64,000 nt of DNA from Clostridium rhizosphaerae (GTDB taxonomy: Bacteria > Bacillota > Clostridia > Clostridiales > Clostridiaceae), in the NCBI RefSeq assembly GCF_016765585.1, contig NZ_JAESWC010000001.1:62001-126000 (forward strand). The letters are read 5' to 3'. The notes below the pieces were generated by a model. That model saw nothing but the letters and a program-made list of their open reading frames with translations. It was not told where the DNA came from and searched no databases. The translations under genes and the position numbers were made by a program. Below, piece by piece: positions 9,053-17,703 of the stretch (positions are counted from its first letter, which is position 1; every line of letters begins with the position of its first letter).

Positions 9053-9347
9053 TTAACTGTACCTCCAAAATTTTATTATTCTTAAACTCATTGTAATAAC
9101 TCACTAATAAAATTTCGATATCCTCATACTATGACTTGGAAATATTAATTGAAATATATCGTGTTCCATTATCAACTATCAATTTAAGCTACTACAAATA
9201 ATAACATAGTTTATTATATAAAGCAAGTTATTTTTCTAACTTACACATTTAGACAAATTATTTGTATAATTCTTCTCAATGGTATATGATTAAAGGATAT
9301 GGCAGCCATTAAGTTTTATTGGCTTTTCATTGAGAGGGTGAAGAAAT

Positions 9348-9890
9348 ATGGAATTAGTTCAACCAATAAAGGATATGGACTTAATTAATAATCTTAGAGC
9401 AGAATTGCGAAAGAAAGAATACAAAGACTTTTTGCTCTTTGATATAGCTATAAATACTGGCTTAAAGATTACTGATATAATAAATCTTACAGTTTGGGAT
9501 GTAAAAAACAAGTCTCAAATTGAAGTTAAGGAAGATAGAACTAGAAAGCTTTTGAAATATGATGTCTCTCCTGAAACTCATGAAGAAATTGATAAGTTTA
9601 TACACGGAATGTCTCCAGGAGACCTGCTGTTTCCTACTAAAAAAGGTGGAAAGAGGCCTATAACCTCCAAACAAGCCTATAAAGCCATAAATGAAATAGG
9701 CAAAAAGCTTGGTATAGACGATATCGGCACCCATACACTAAGAAAAACCTTCGGATATCACCACTATAAGGAGTTTAATGATATAGAATTTTTACAGAAT
9801 ATATTTAATCATTCTACTCCTGAAATGACTCTTAGATATATAGGGGTTACTGAGACGAAAGCTATCAACATCGAGGATTTCTTTTTATAA
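9348..9890 (+). CDS. Small tyrosine recombinase/integrase, catalytic domain only
   Basis: A 180-residue protein equivalent to the C-terminal catalytic domain of XerC/D-type recombinases, without the N-terminal SAM-like core-binding domain. Box II HTLRKTFGYH and the NHSTPEMTLRYIG box with the nucleophilic Tyr are present. The box I segment reads NTGLKITDIINL, where the usual catalytic Arg is Lys. Stand-alone recombinases of this size occur in many clostridia, away from prophages. With the Arg changed, activity is uncertain. The gene is monocistronic with its own terminator. Confidence 0.88.
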   Translation: MELVQPIKDMDLINNLRAELRKKEYKDFLLFDIAINTGLKITDIINLTVWDVKNKSQIEVKEDRTRKLLKYDVSPETHEEIDKFIHGMSPGDLLFPTKKGGKRPITSKQAYKAINEIGKKLGIDDIGTHTLRKTFGYHHYKEFNDIEFLQNIFNHSTPEMTLRYIGVTETKAINIEDFFL

Positions 9891-9896
9891 CAAAAG

Positions 9897-9942
9897 AACT
9901 TAGAGCGTACGTAAAAAAACTTATGTACGCTCTAAGTTTTTT
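9897..9942 (+). terminator. Terminator after recombinase gene
   Basis: Arms AACTTAGAGCGTACGT and ATGTACGCTCTAAGTT, followed by a T-run, 6 bp after the recombinase stop. Confidence 0.9.
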
Positions 9943-10022
9943 CTCTTTAATCTAGACTAAGTATGTTATCATTAATTATGACAATTATCATTTAGAACAT
10001 AAGATATTAGGAGGTTTATGCA

Positions 10023-11138
10023 ATGGTAAACAAAGAAAGAGTAATTGGGGAATTAGTAGAGCTTGTAAAAATAGACAGCTTAAGTTCTAAAGAAGGCGCT
10101 GTAGCTAAAGTTTTAGTAGACAAGCTAAAACAATTAGATTTTGATGTAAACGTTGACGATGCAGGCGTAAAATGTGGAGGAGAAACCGGTAATATAATAG
10201 CCACCCTAAAGGGAAACAGGCCGGGAAAAACTATTTTATTCAGCGCTCATATGGATACTGTTATACCTGGAGAAGGAATAAATCCTGTTATAGATGAAGC
10301 TAAAGGTATAATCAAAAGTGATGGAACTACAATATTAGGTTCTGATGATAAAGGCGGTATAGCTGCTGTACTGGAAGGCATAAAAATAATCAAAGAAAAT
10401 AATATCAGCCATTCTGATATACAGGTTGTATTTTCCATATGGGAAGAAGGAGGCCTATTAGGTGCTAAGCATTTAGACTATTCTAAGATAAATGCAGATT
10501 ATGCATTTGTATTAGATGGAGGCGGTGCTCCTGGTAAGATAATAGTTGAAGCTCCGGCTCAAGACAGCATAAAAGTTAAAATAAAGGGAAAACCGGCTCA
10601 TGCAGGTGTATCACCTGAAGAAGGCATCAGTGCTGTTATGGTTGCTGCAAGAGCTATAGAAAAGATGAAATTATTAAGGATAGATAAAGAAACAACAGCC
10701 AACATAGGTACTATAAAAGGCGGTCTAGCAACAAATATTGTTATGCCTGAGCTTGAAATATTAGCTGAAGCCAGAAGCTTAGACAGCTCCAAGCTAGATA
10801 TTCAAACAAAGCATATGGTAGACACCTTTAAGGAAGCTGCTGCGAACTTTGGTGCGGAAGTAGAAATAATAACTACTAGGATGTACAATCCTTTCAGCAT
10901 AGATAAGAATGATGAAATAGTGAAGGTCTTAGAGAAAGTATTTGCTAACATGGGAATTGAGCCTGAAGTTATTTCTACAGGCGGTGGAAGTGACACGAAC
11001 ATACTTAATGCTAATGGCATCAAATCTGTTAATTTAAGCGTAGGCATGGAAAAAGCTCATACCTTAGAAGAATTTATAGCTATTGAAGATTTAGTAAAAT
11101 CTGCTGAAATGATAGTTGAAATAATAAAACAAGCATAA
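10023..11138 (+). CDS. M20-family peptidase T-like aminopeptidase
   Basis: A 371-residue cytosolic zinc peptidase. Metal-ligand motifs are seen as SAHMDTV (His/Asp), LGSDDKGG (bridging Asp), WEEGGLLGA (general-base Glu and ligand Glu), LDGGG, and the final His in EKAHTLEEF. A dimerisation domain lies near residues 180-290 (GKPAHAGVSPEEGISAV). This is the PepT-like M20 subgroup that trims short peptides. The strong AGGAGG site is 8 bp before the ATG. Confidence 0.93.
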   Translation: MVNKERVIGELVELVKIDSLSSKEGAVAKVLVDKLKQLDFDVNVDDAGVKCGGETGNIIATLKGNRPGKTILFSAHMDTVIPGEGINPVIDEAKGIIKSDGTTILGSDDKGGIAAVLEGIKIIKENNISHSDIQVVFSIWEEGGLLGAKHLDYSKINADYAFVLDGGGAPGKIIVEAPAQDSIKVKIKGKPAHAGVSPEEGISAVMVAARAIEKMKLLRIDKETTANIGTIKGGLATNIVMPELEILAEARSLDSSKLDIQTKHMVDTFKEAAANFGAEVEIITTRMYNPFSIDKNDEIVKVLEKVFANMGIEPEVISTGGGSDTNILNANGIKSVNLSVGMEKAHTLEEFIAIEDLVKSAEMIVEIIKQA

Positions 11139-11150
11139 GCATTAAAAAAC

Positions 11151-11189
11151 AAGGGGTATTTCCTAACCAAATTGGTGGAAATACCCCTT
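11151..11189. terminator. Terminator between convergent genes
   Basis: A 13-bp stem (AAGGGGTATTTCC / GGAAATACCCCTT) directly after the peptidase stop and before the convergent DUF1002 gene; it can work in both directions. Confidence 0.85.
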
Positions 11190-11221
11190 ACTTTTATAAA
11201 CCGGCTGCCTTATAAAAAATA

Positions 11222-12094
11222 CTAGCCGAATATTTTTGCAAAAATACTTTTGATTGCTTCAATAAGTTTACTGAAAAAGCCTTTTGCTTCCGGACTTGTT
11301 AAAACATCCTTTAACTGATTTGAAACCTGTCCTATCTGATCTTTTATATCTGAAAAATTCAAATTTAGTCCGTTTATTTTATTCATAAGAGCAGTTATTT
11401 TATCCACATCTTCACTGCTTAATTTTAAATCATATTTTTTCAGCTCACTTTGAACTATTTCCTTTATAGCTGCTTCATCCTTAGGCTTATCCTTAACTAC
11501 CTGCGCCTTTATATCATTTATAACCTTAGAAGCTTGATCTTTTCCTATCATATCTCCTAGGGCAGCTGTAGTAGTAAGCTCCTGATTAGCAGTTTTCTTT
11601 TTGTCTTCATCAATTTTAGCTCCCTTGCTGCTATTTTCAAAGCCTTTTAAAATCCCTGTTAAGGCAGCTGTACCAGATACCTTAAAGGGTGCTGATACTT
11701 TTACGTTTGCATTGGTTATACCTGCTGTAATAAGAGCATTTTTAATCATATTGCTGTCTACCCAAGTCACATTGTTAACAGACACATTTAGTCCGCCGCT
11801 TGAAGTAGGCTCTATATAAGAGCAGGATATGGACTTTGTTCCAATCTTGTCGTTGCTTACTGAATCAGCCAAATACTTTTTCTCCTCATCAATATTAACC
11901 GTTACTATATTTGCAGTCTTTTCATCAACTCCGAAATATTTAAGCATATCCGCCTTCTGCTGAGCATTAAGGTCTCCGCCCACAGTTACAACCTTAAACG
12001 AATCCGCCCTAACTGCCTTTGCAGGAACAGCCACAATTAAAGCCGCAGCCATAAAGCCTGTTAATAATCTAGTGAAAATTGTTTTTGATTTCAT
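11222..12094 (-). CDS. DUF1002 family secreted protein
   Basis: A 290-residue exported protein. Residues 1-30 are a signal peptide (Lys-rich start, hydrophobic LLTGFMAAALIVAVPAKAV). The body shows the DUF1002 pattern: VTVGGDLNAQQKADMLKYFG, a conserved region around NNVTWVDSNMIKNALITAGI and VSAPFKVSGTAALTGILKGF. Family members such as Bacillus YpuA are of unknown function and probably extracytoplasmic. The C-terminal 60 residues are helical and end in a hydrophobic LIEAIKSIFAKIFG. Confidence 0.92.
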   Translation of the reverse strand: MKSKTIFTRLLTGFMAAALIVAVPAKAVRADSFKVVTVGGDLNAQQKADMLKYFGVDEKTANIVTVNIDEEKKYLADSVSNDKIGTKSISCSYIEPTSSGGLNVSVNNVTWVDSNMIKNALITAGITNANVKVSAPFKVSGTAALTGILKGFENSSKGAKIDEDKKKTANQELTTTAALGDMIGKDQASKVINDIKAQVVKDKPKDEAAIKEIVQSELKKYDLKLSSEDVDKITALMNKINGLNLNFSDIKDQIGQVSNQLKDVLTSPEAKGFFSKLIEAIKSIFAKIFG

Positions 12095-12249
12095 ATTTAA
12101 ACCTTCCTTTTTATGTTAAGTTTACAACATGATTATAGACAAATACGTACATTAGTGCAACTAAATTATCTATTAATAATATATTAACTATTAATAAATT
12201 CTATGTTTTCAATAAACTTAAACTAAGATAACTTGATATACACATATAA

Positions 12250-12563
12250 GGGGCTGCTAATAAAACAGAAAAACCCAGCGTGTTATTTAAATTCATAGAA
12301 ACATTTGAGCGAGCAGCAATAAGACTTTAATCAAAAAATTTATAAAGCCGTTAAGAATTTTATACTGCTGAAAATCCTAAATGGCTTTTCAGGGGCAGTT
12401 AACGAATGGCAATGAGTAAGCTAAATTGCCCAGAACTGAGTGAAACGAGTTTATAAAATTTAGGCTTTATAAATTTTTTAATTATTAGTCTTATCTGTGC
12501 AGTGAAAGTTTCTCGGAATTTAAATAACACGCGATAGGTTTAAACTGTTTTGATAGCAGCCCC
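12250..12563. repeat. Long imperfect inverted repeat, element B
   Basis: A 314-bp element with arms of more than 120 bases. Outer ends are GGGGCTGCTA and TAGCAGCCCC; inner blocks such as CGTGTTATTTAAATTC and AAATTTATAAAGCC are present in both arms. The left arm has GAGCGAGCA and the right arm TGTGCAGTGAA, at the same relative place as in element A at 4866-5106. A second hairpin (CTGCTGAAAATCC...) lies at the centre. No protein is encoded. Confidence 0.82.
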
Positions 12564-12584
12564 ATCAACATATAATTAAGTTAT

Positions 12585-14117
12585 TTACTTTATTAAATTA
12601 TTCATTTCTATGGCAGTATTTCTTAATTCTTCTGCGCTTGCAGCAATCTCTTCGCTTACTGCAGCACTTTGGTTTACTGATTTAGTTACCGTTTCAAATC
12701 TGTTTAGAGTATTTTCCGTTGTCTCAACTATACTGGAGTTAAAATCAACAACATTATTTGTTTCTTCTAATAAGCTAGTCATTAACTGGTTGACTTCCTT
12801 GATATTTTCACCTGATAATTTTTGCTTATCCAACATGCTTATTACACTTGAAACAGTTTCACTTAAAATCTTATTTCCAAACTCTATTTTTTCATTACTG
12901 TCTTTCATGAGAGTTTCTACCTGAAGTGTCTTCTCTTTAAATTCATTAACAATAACACTTACCTCACCTAAAGAGTTTCTGCTATCCTCGGCCAGTGTTC
13001 TTACTTCATCTGCAACAACGGAAAATCCTCTTCCAGCTTCCCCGGCTCTGGCAGCTTCAATGCTGGCATTTAAGGCAAGCAGATTTGTCTGGTCAGAAAT
13101 CTCTCCTATCATGGATAGTATTTCATCCATCTGTCTTGATTTTTCCTTTAGAATTCTAGTGGCTTCAGAAGTTATGACTATACTTTTCATTGCACCGTTC
13201 ATAATATCCAGAACATTTTTTACTGATTTCTCGTTGCTATTTGAAGCTTCCATCAGTTCTTCTGAAATTACCTCAGTATCTTTAATTTTTGAAGATACTG
13301 TTTCATTTATGCCAAGTAGAGTATTTAGGATTTGTCTGCTTCTATGGGATTTATTAAGCATTTCACTAGCATCAGAGCTGACAGCCATACTGGTACCTGC
13401 TATTTCCTGCATAGAACTATTTTCTTCTTCTATAATACTTGTCAATGAATCGCTTGAGCTTAAAATAGACTTTGAAAACTCAGAAATCTTATTAAACAGC
13501 ATTGATATACTGTTATTTTTTTCGCTAAGCATACTCTGATTTGCCTCAACTTCCTTAAGAAGCCTGGCTGAAAATAAGGTGAAAATAAAAATACCAAATG
13601 AAACAAGGCTTATATCTACAGATCTAATAATCAATTCTCTAACAAGTACTTGCTTTTCAGGAAGCACTAGCGGGTTTAATAAGAACACAGCTATTTGGCA
13701 TAGTATGCTTGTTATTATTGATATTATATTCATCTTTGTATCTAAAAATATAGCACCAAGAATTATAAAGTAAAAAACGCTTATCCATAGTTCCTTTGAT
13801 GGAACTAAAAGAGTTATATACATATAATTAGTATAAGAAATCAGAAGTATAACCGCTTTAAGCACAATTAATTTCCTATTCCAATTCTTCTCGTCCTTCA
13901 TGATGTTTTTATACATAAGCCAAAAGGTTATAACTTCAATAAAAACCAAGCCTATCAGTATTAAAATAGGAGGCCATTTCATTTCACTGTATAAGCCAAC
14001 ATATTTCATAAATGCAAACAGTCCTCCTGCTAGGAAGGCACTTATTGAGTAAATAATTAAAACAAATCTCAAAGTTCTCTTTTGATAATCAACTATAATA
14101 TTTACGGGTTTTTCCAT
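12585..14117 (-). CDS. Methyl-accepting chemotaxis protein with multi-pass membrane sensor
   Basis: A 510-residue chemoreceptor. Residues about 12-190 are six hydrophobic segments with no large external domain and no clear HAMP, so sensing is likely within the membrane. Residues about 230-510 are the coiled-coil signalling domain, with the hairpin tip [20 protein letters not shown] that binds CheA/CheW. The start at 14117 is chosen from AAGGAG 7 bp upstream. It follows the KAS-III-like gene by 30 bp and both lie downstream of the cyclic-di-GMP riboswitch. A membrane-soluble or lipid-like ligand made with help of the partner enzyme is a possible but unproven idea. Confidence 0.92.
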   Translation of the reverse strand: MEKPVNIIVDYQKRTLRFVLIIYSISAFLAGGLFAFMKYVGLYSEMKWPPILILIGLVFIEVITFWLMYKNIMKDEKNWNRKLIVLKAVILLISYTNYMYITLLVPSKELWISVFYFIILGAIFLDTKMNIISIITSILCQIAVFLLNPLVLPEKQVLVRELIIRSVDISLVSFGIFIFTLFSARLLKEVEANQSMLSEKNNSISMLFNKISEFSKSILSSSDSLTSIIEEENSSMQEIAGTSMAVSSDASEMLNKSHRSRQILNTLLGINETVSSKIKDTEVISEELMEASNSNEKSVKNVLDIMNGAMKSIVITSEATRILKEKSRQMDEILSMIGEISDQTNLLALNASIEAARAGEAGRGFSVVADEVRTLAEDSRNSLGEVSVIVNEFKEKTLQVETLMKDSNEKIEFGNKILSETVSSVISMLDKQKLSGENIKEVNQLMTSLLEETNNVVDFNSSIVETTENTLNRFETVTKSVNQSAAVSEEIAASAEELRNTAIEMNNLIK

Positions 14118-14147
14118 ATATATTCTCCTTAACTTCAATATGCTTTT

Positions 14148-15152
14148 TTACCATTTGTATAATAGTGCAGCCATGGTATAACCACCTGCTACTGAACAAA
14201 AAATTGAAAGCTCATCCTTGTTGAATTTCTCTTTATTTAATCTATCATCTAATGCCATAATTGGACTTGTACAACCTGTATATCCGTACTTATTTCCAAC
14301 AAAGGTTGCCTGGTCAATAGAAGCTCCCAATTTTTCCATAGTCAGCCCTAAATCAAACTTTGAAAATTGGGACATGAAATAATGTGTAACATCTTCTTCT
14401 GAGTATCCATTTTCCTTTAATAGTCCAATTATTAATTGTGACCATTTTTCTGAAAGGAAGCCAAAGTCAAATGGATTCCATTCCATTTTCTTATCGTTAG
14501 GATCTATACCTTTGTTAGGTATGTTTGACAGGCCGCATGCGGGAAATCTAATTGTCTCGTTATAGGTATCATCAGTGTACATTCTTGAGCCTAAAACTCC
14601 TCTTTCCTCCTGCTCTTCTTTTACCTCTAAAACTACAGCAGCTGCTCCATCTGAAATACAGCCATAAACAACTAAATCATCTTCTTTGGCAAAAGGACTT
14701 ATGTTCATTGATCCAACTACTAAAATTCTCTTATATTTCTTATCAGTTTTTAAATATCTTGATGCTATATCTATACCTGTAATCATTCCTATACAATCAT
14801 TATTTATATCAAAAACATTTGTAACATTACTAGCCTGGAGCTTGTTTTTTAATATCAAAGCACAGCAGGGAGTAAGATATTCCGGAGTATCTGAAACAGA
14901 AATTATTGCATCAATATCCTTAGGCTCAAGTTTCGCTTTTTTGATAGCCTTTTTTGCAGCTTCAATGCCCATTGTAATGCTTGTCTCGTTTTCTTCTGCC
15001 AGAGTTCTTGTTTCTCTTCCCACCTTCTCCATTAAACCAACAGCATGTTCTTCCAAACCATATTTCTTAAAATGCTGAGTGTAATACTCATTATCAACTA
15101 TCCTCTTTGGATGATAGCTTCCTACACCTTCTATATATACATTTCTAAACAT
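14148..15152 (-). CDS. KAS-III (FabH)-like thiolase-fold protein, degenerate active site
   Basis: A 334-residue beta-ketoacyl-ACP synthase III-like protein. The nucleophile Cys is kept (Cys120 in FDINNDCIGMITGI). The usual HQAN motif is replaced by MSQFSK and the Asn of the usual YGNTSA-type motif by Tyr (KYGYTG), so two of the three catalytic residues are gone. It might be an acyltransferase-like or regulatory subunit rather than a decarboxylating condensing enzyme, similar in idea to PqsB/PqsC-type divergent KAS-III proteins. The start at 15152 has GGAGG 9 bp upstream. It is the first gene after the cyclic-di-GMP riboswitch and is followed by a chemoreceptor gene. Confidence 0.9.
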   Translation of the reverse strand: MFRNVYIEGVGSYHPKRIVDNEYYTQHFKKYGLEEHAVGLMEKVGRETRTLAEENETSITMGIEAAKKAIKKAKLEPKDIDAIISVSDTPEYLTPCCALILKNKLQASNVTNVFDINNDCIGMITGIDIASRYLKTDKKYKRILVVGSMNISPFAKEDDLVVYGCISDGAAAVVLEVKEEQEERGVLGSRMYTDDTYNETIRFPACGLSNIPNKGIDPNDKKMEWNPFDFGFLSEKWSQLIIGLLKENGYSEEDVTHYFMSQFSKFDLGLTMEKLGASIDQATFVGNKYGYTGCTSPIMALDDRLNKEKFNKDELSIFCSVAGGYTMAALLYKW

Positions 15153-15313
15153 ATAAATCGCCTCCAAATCTAGCTTTTTAATTCTATTCTCTAATTTTGC
15201 ATCATTAAATACACTTAAATGGTGTAAACTGCTTGCCTATAATATTGCTATAGACTCACCTCCATCTATATATTAAATCTGCCGAGTATTTTAAAAAGCC
15301 ATGAATAAAGGCT

Positions 15314-15365
15314 AAAAAAATACCAAGGAAGACTAAGTTTAAACGTCGCCCTTGGTATTTTCTAT
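15314..15365 (-). terminator. Riboswitch-linked intrinsic terminator
   Basis: The stem AAATACCAAGG / CCTTGGTATTT, followed on the minus strand by a T-run, lies directly after the riboswitch aptamer and about 160 bp before the KAS-III-like start codon. It is the obvious expression platform: ligand binding would decide whether the transcript goes on. Confidence 0.88.
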
Positions 15366-15375
15366 TTATATACTT

Positions 15376-15462
15376 CGGCAACCTGGCAATCATAGGACTT
15401 GCATCCATTAGACCCAAGGCTTTGCGTCCCCGCCTTTCGACGAGTTTGCTATTATCGGCACG
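15376..15462 (-). ncRNA. Cyclic-di-GMP-I (GEMM-I) riboswitch aptamer
   Basis: On the minus strand the stretch contains the diagnostic GEMM-I elements: GATAATAGCAAACTC (cf. the conserved AGGGCAAACC-type strand), a GAAA tetraloop (TCGAAAGGC), the tetraloop-receptor strand GGGACGCAAAGCC, then TTGGGTCTAA, GGATGC and a closing CCGAAG-side strand GCCAGGTTGCCG. These match the class I cyclic-di-GMP aptamer, which binds the second messenger with nanomolar to picomolar affinity. It precedes the KAS-III-like/MCP unit and its terminator. Confidence 0.95.
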
Positions 15463-15481
15463 TTTTTTCAATTCATATCAC

Positions 15482-15509
15482 ATTATAGCACAATTTTCCA
15501 AAGAATCAA
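15482..15509 (-). promoter_or_regulatory. Promoter of the riboswitch transcript
   Basis: Minus-strand -10 TATAAT (15482-15487) and -35 TTGATT (15504-15509) with a 16-bp spacer, 20 bp upstream of the aptamer. Confidence 0.7.
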
Positions 15510-15599
15510 AGCACATGTTCTACAAATAAATTTCTTTATAGTTATTTATAAAAATATATAAAAGCCTAATTAAACATACATAGCTTATGCATATCATTA

Positions 15600-15690
15600 A
15601 TCATCCAAGCTCTTCAAAGCCTTCTCTATCTTATCAGTCTCATCCTTCTGGATTTCTCCACCAATTCATGCTCCAAATCCTTTCCTTTTA
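15600..15690 (-). pseudogene. Remnant of a small regulator-like gene (C-terminal end)
   Basis: On the minus strand two short frames read KGKDLEHELVEKS and then, one frame over, IQKDETDKIEKALKSLDD followed by TAA. The charged helical end is like the tail of a small winged-helix regulator. No ribosome binding site or N-terminus is seen, so this is probably debris. The rest of 15482-15787 holds the riboswitch promoter and the palindrome at 15698. Confidence 0.4.
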
Positions 15691-15697
15691 GGCTTAA

Positions 15698-15733
15698 CTA
15701 GATATCGCGATTTCATGATATCAAGATATTGTT
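15698..15733. repeat. AACTAGATATCGCGA-type palindromic element
   Basis: The segment holds GATATCGCGATTTCATGATATC, here given as its parts: GATATCGCGA and TTCATGATATC. AACTAGATATCGCGA is shared exactly with the minus strand of 27378-27395. It lies about 55 bp upstream of the M48 peptidase gene and could be an operator or part of a dispersed element. Confidence 0.45.
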
Positions 15734-15787
15734 TAATTATTCGATAAACTATATAAGATAAATTAATTGACAGGAAGGTAGGGTAAC

Positions 15788-17671
15788 ATGAAAAGAAGCA
15801 TAAAATACAAGGAAAGATTTTTAGGCACGTTAGATTCACTTACTGTAGCTGGAATGTTATTATTGGACTTATTTGTAATATTCATAATCGCCGCAGTTCT
15901 AGATGCGGCCTTTGAGTCAAGAAATGATGTGGCAGCCTCTATAATAACCGCCATAATATTCATAGCACCATTGGGAGCAATACTTTTCTTTTTATCAAGG
16001 ATTTTGTTCTCTATATTTTTTCAAAAGGATGATAAGCTTGAAGGACTAATTATAAATCAAAAAGAGTTTCCTAAGCTTTATGAAACTATAAATGAAATAA
16101 GAGCTCAATGCAAGTGTCCTAAAATACATGTAATAGCTCTGGATTATAGTAACAACGCGTACATAAGAGAAGGCTCCAGATTTGGATTTGCAAAGTGGAA
16201 AAAAAGATACTTGGTTATAGGAGTACCTCTGCTGCTTTTACTAAACGAAAGAGAGCTTACGGGTGTTATAGCTCACGAGTGTGGACACCTAGGTAGACTG
16301 CACAGCAGAAGCATTCAGAGAATTTCATGGAAAATGAGAGGCTTAAAGAAATACCTAGACAAACTAATCAAAAAAGGGAAATTCAATTCTTCTATTGGAA
16401 GAGCAGTAAAGAAATACTTAATTAACCTTAACAACTTATACTATCAATTAAGCAAAAACCATGAGCTGGAGGCTGATATGGTTGCTGCTGAAGTGGTAAG
16501 CAAACAAACTCTAATAAATGCATTAATAAAGATGGAATTTTATGACGGTATTTTCAGCGGTTACTTCTGGAGAACCATAACAGAATTAAATAAAAATAAT
16601 GAAAAGATTATAGAAGACATATACTTCATGATGGAAAGAGCAATGAAGGGTAATCTAGAAATTCCCGAGGAGGTTTTCAAGAGCTTTTTGGAAGGAATAA
16701 GGAATTATAGCTCTCTGCCCGGTAGTACTCACCCTTCTATAGCTGAAAGAGCAAAGTCATTAGGGGCAGTTATACCTTCACTGGAAGGAAAGTTTAATGG
16801 AGATTTGATATCAATTTTCAAAGATTATTATGAAAGCGCAATAAGAACTCTATTTAAAAACGAAGTCGAAAATATACTCAGTAGTATGAGTACAAAATGG
16901 GCCAAGTTTTCTGAGGAGCGCTGGGAAGAATATTATAAATACATATCAAATTTAAAAACCTCACTAAAGGACTTAGAAGCTTCGGAGAAAGAAAAAGCTC
17001 TGGATGAAAGACAGTGGCTTGATAAGGGCTTTATCATAGAGGAGCTTGAGGGCATTGATGCTGCTCTTGAAGTATTCAAAGAAGCAGTAAAGGCAGATGA
17101 CCAAAATCTTCCATCCAAATTTCACGTGGCTCGTACTCTTCTTCAAAAAGGAGATGAGGAGGGCGTTAATATATTTAAAGCTATTATGGAGGAAGATGCA
17201 CAACTCATTCCTAAATGCTGTTTCCACCTTGTTAATTATTATCTTTATAATAACAACAGAACCGAAGCGATAAATTATTATGACTATGCGGTAAATTTCA
17301 TGAATACAAACGAAGAGGCCGCTGATGAAAGAGCTAAACTATATCTAAAAGACGAATTTTTACCTAATGACTTGTCTTTTAAAACATTAGAGAAGATAAA
17401 AGATGAATTTATGAGACATAAGGAAATAAAGAAAGCTTACGTTGTCATGAAAAAATTAAATTTAACCAAAGACTTTCCTCTGTATATTATTGCAATAAAA
17501 TATAAGCGTTTCGTGAGTAAAAAGAAAGTTTCATCTATTGCAGATGAAATCCTAAAATCACTATACAACGAAGAAATATTACCGTGGAACTTTAAGATTG
17601 TTCCCTTGACTCGAAAAAATATTAATATTGAATATGGTGCAGATAGCATTATAAGTTCCAGAATTATTTAA
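15788..17671 (+). CDS. M48-family zinc metalloprotease with TPR-like C-terminus
   Basis: A 627-residue membrane protein. Two hydrophobic segments (residues about 17-42 and 52-78) anchor it; the zincin motif is HECGH (163-167) and the third ligand Glu is in KNHELEADMVAAE (about 228), the standard HtpX/STE24 spacing. Residues about 380-540 contain repeating helices with TPR-like character (ALEVFKEAVKADDQNLPSKF). M48 proteases degrade misfolded membrane proteins or process peptides. The start has GGAAGG upstream. The next gene follows after 32 bp and encodes a YcxB-like membrane protein, so the two are likely one operon. Confidence 0.9.
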   Translation: MKRSIKYKERFLGTLDSLTVAGMLLLDLFVIFIIAAVLDAAFESRNDVAASIITAIIFIAPLGAILFFLSRILFSIFFQKDDKLEGLIINQKEFPKLYETINEIRAQCKCPKIHVIALDYSNNAYIREGSRFGFAKWKKRYLVIGVPLLLLLNERELTGVIAHECGHLGRLHSRSIQRISWKMRGLKKYLDKLIKKGKFNSSIGRAVKKYLINLNNLYYQLSKNHELEADMVAAEVVSKQTLINALIKMEFYDGIFSGYFWRTITELNKNNEKIIEDIYFMMERAMKGNLEIPEEVFKSFLEGIRNYSSLPGSTHPSIAERAKSLGAVIPSLEGKFNGDLISIFKDYYESAIRTLFKNEVENILSSMSTKWAKFSEERWEEYYKYISNLKTSLKDLEASEKEKALDERQWLDKGFIIEELEGIDAALEVFKEAVKADDQNLPSKFHVARTLLQKGDEEGVNIFKAIMEEDAQLIPKCCFHLVNYYLYNNNRTEAINYYDYAVNFMNTNEEAADERAKLYLKDEFLPNDLSFKTLEKIKDEFMRHKEIKKAYVVMKKLNLTKDFPLYIIAIKYKRFVSKKKVSSIADEILKSLYNEEILPWNFKIVPLTRKNINIEYGADSIISSRII

Positions 17672-17703
17672 AGCAAATATTTATTTTACTGGGGGATTTC
17701 AAT

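Noticed and set aside
12610-13539. Long plus-strand frames opposite the chemoreceptor gene
   Set aside because: They are shadows of the coiled-coil reading frame; no ribosome sites or family features.
15256-15471. 71-codon minus-strand frame
   Set aside because: It coincides with the cyclic-di-GMP riboswitch and its terminator, whose RNA motifs are unmistakable.
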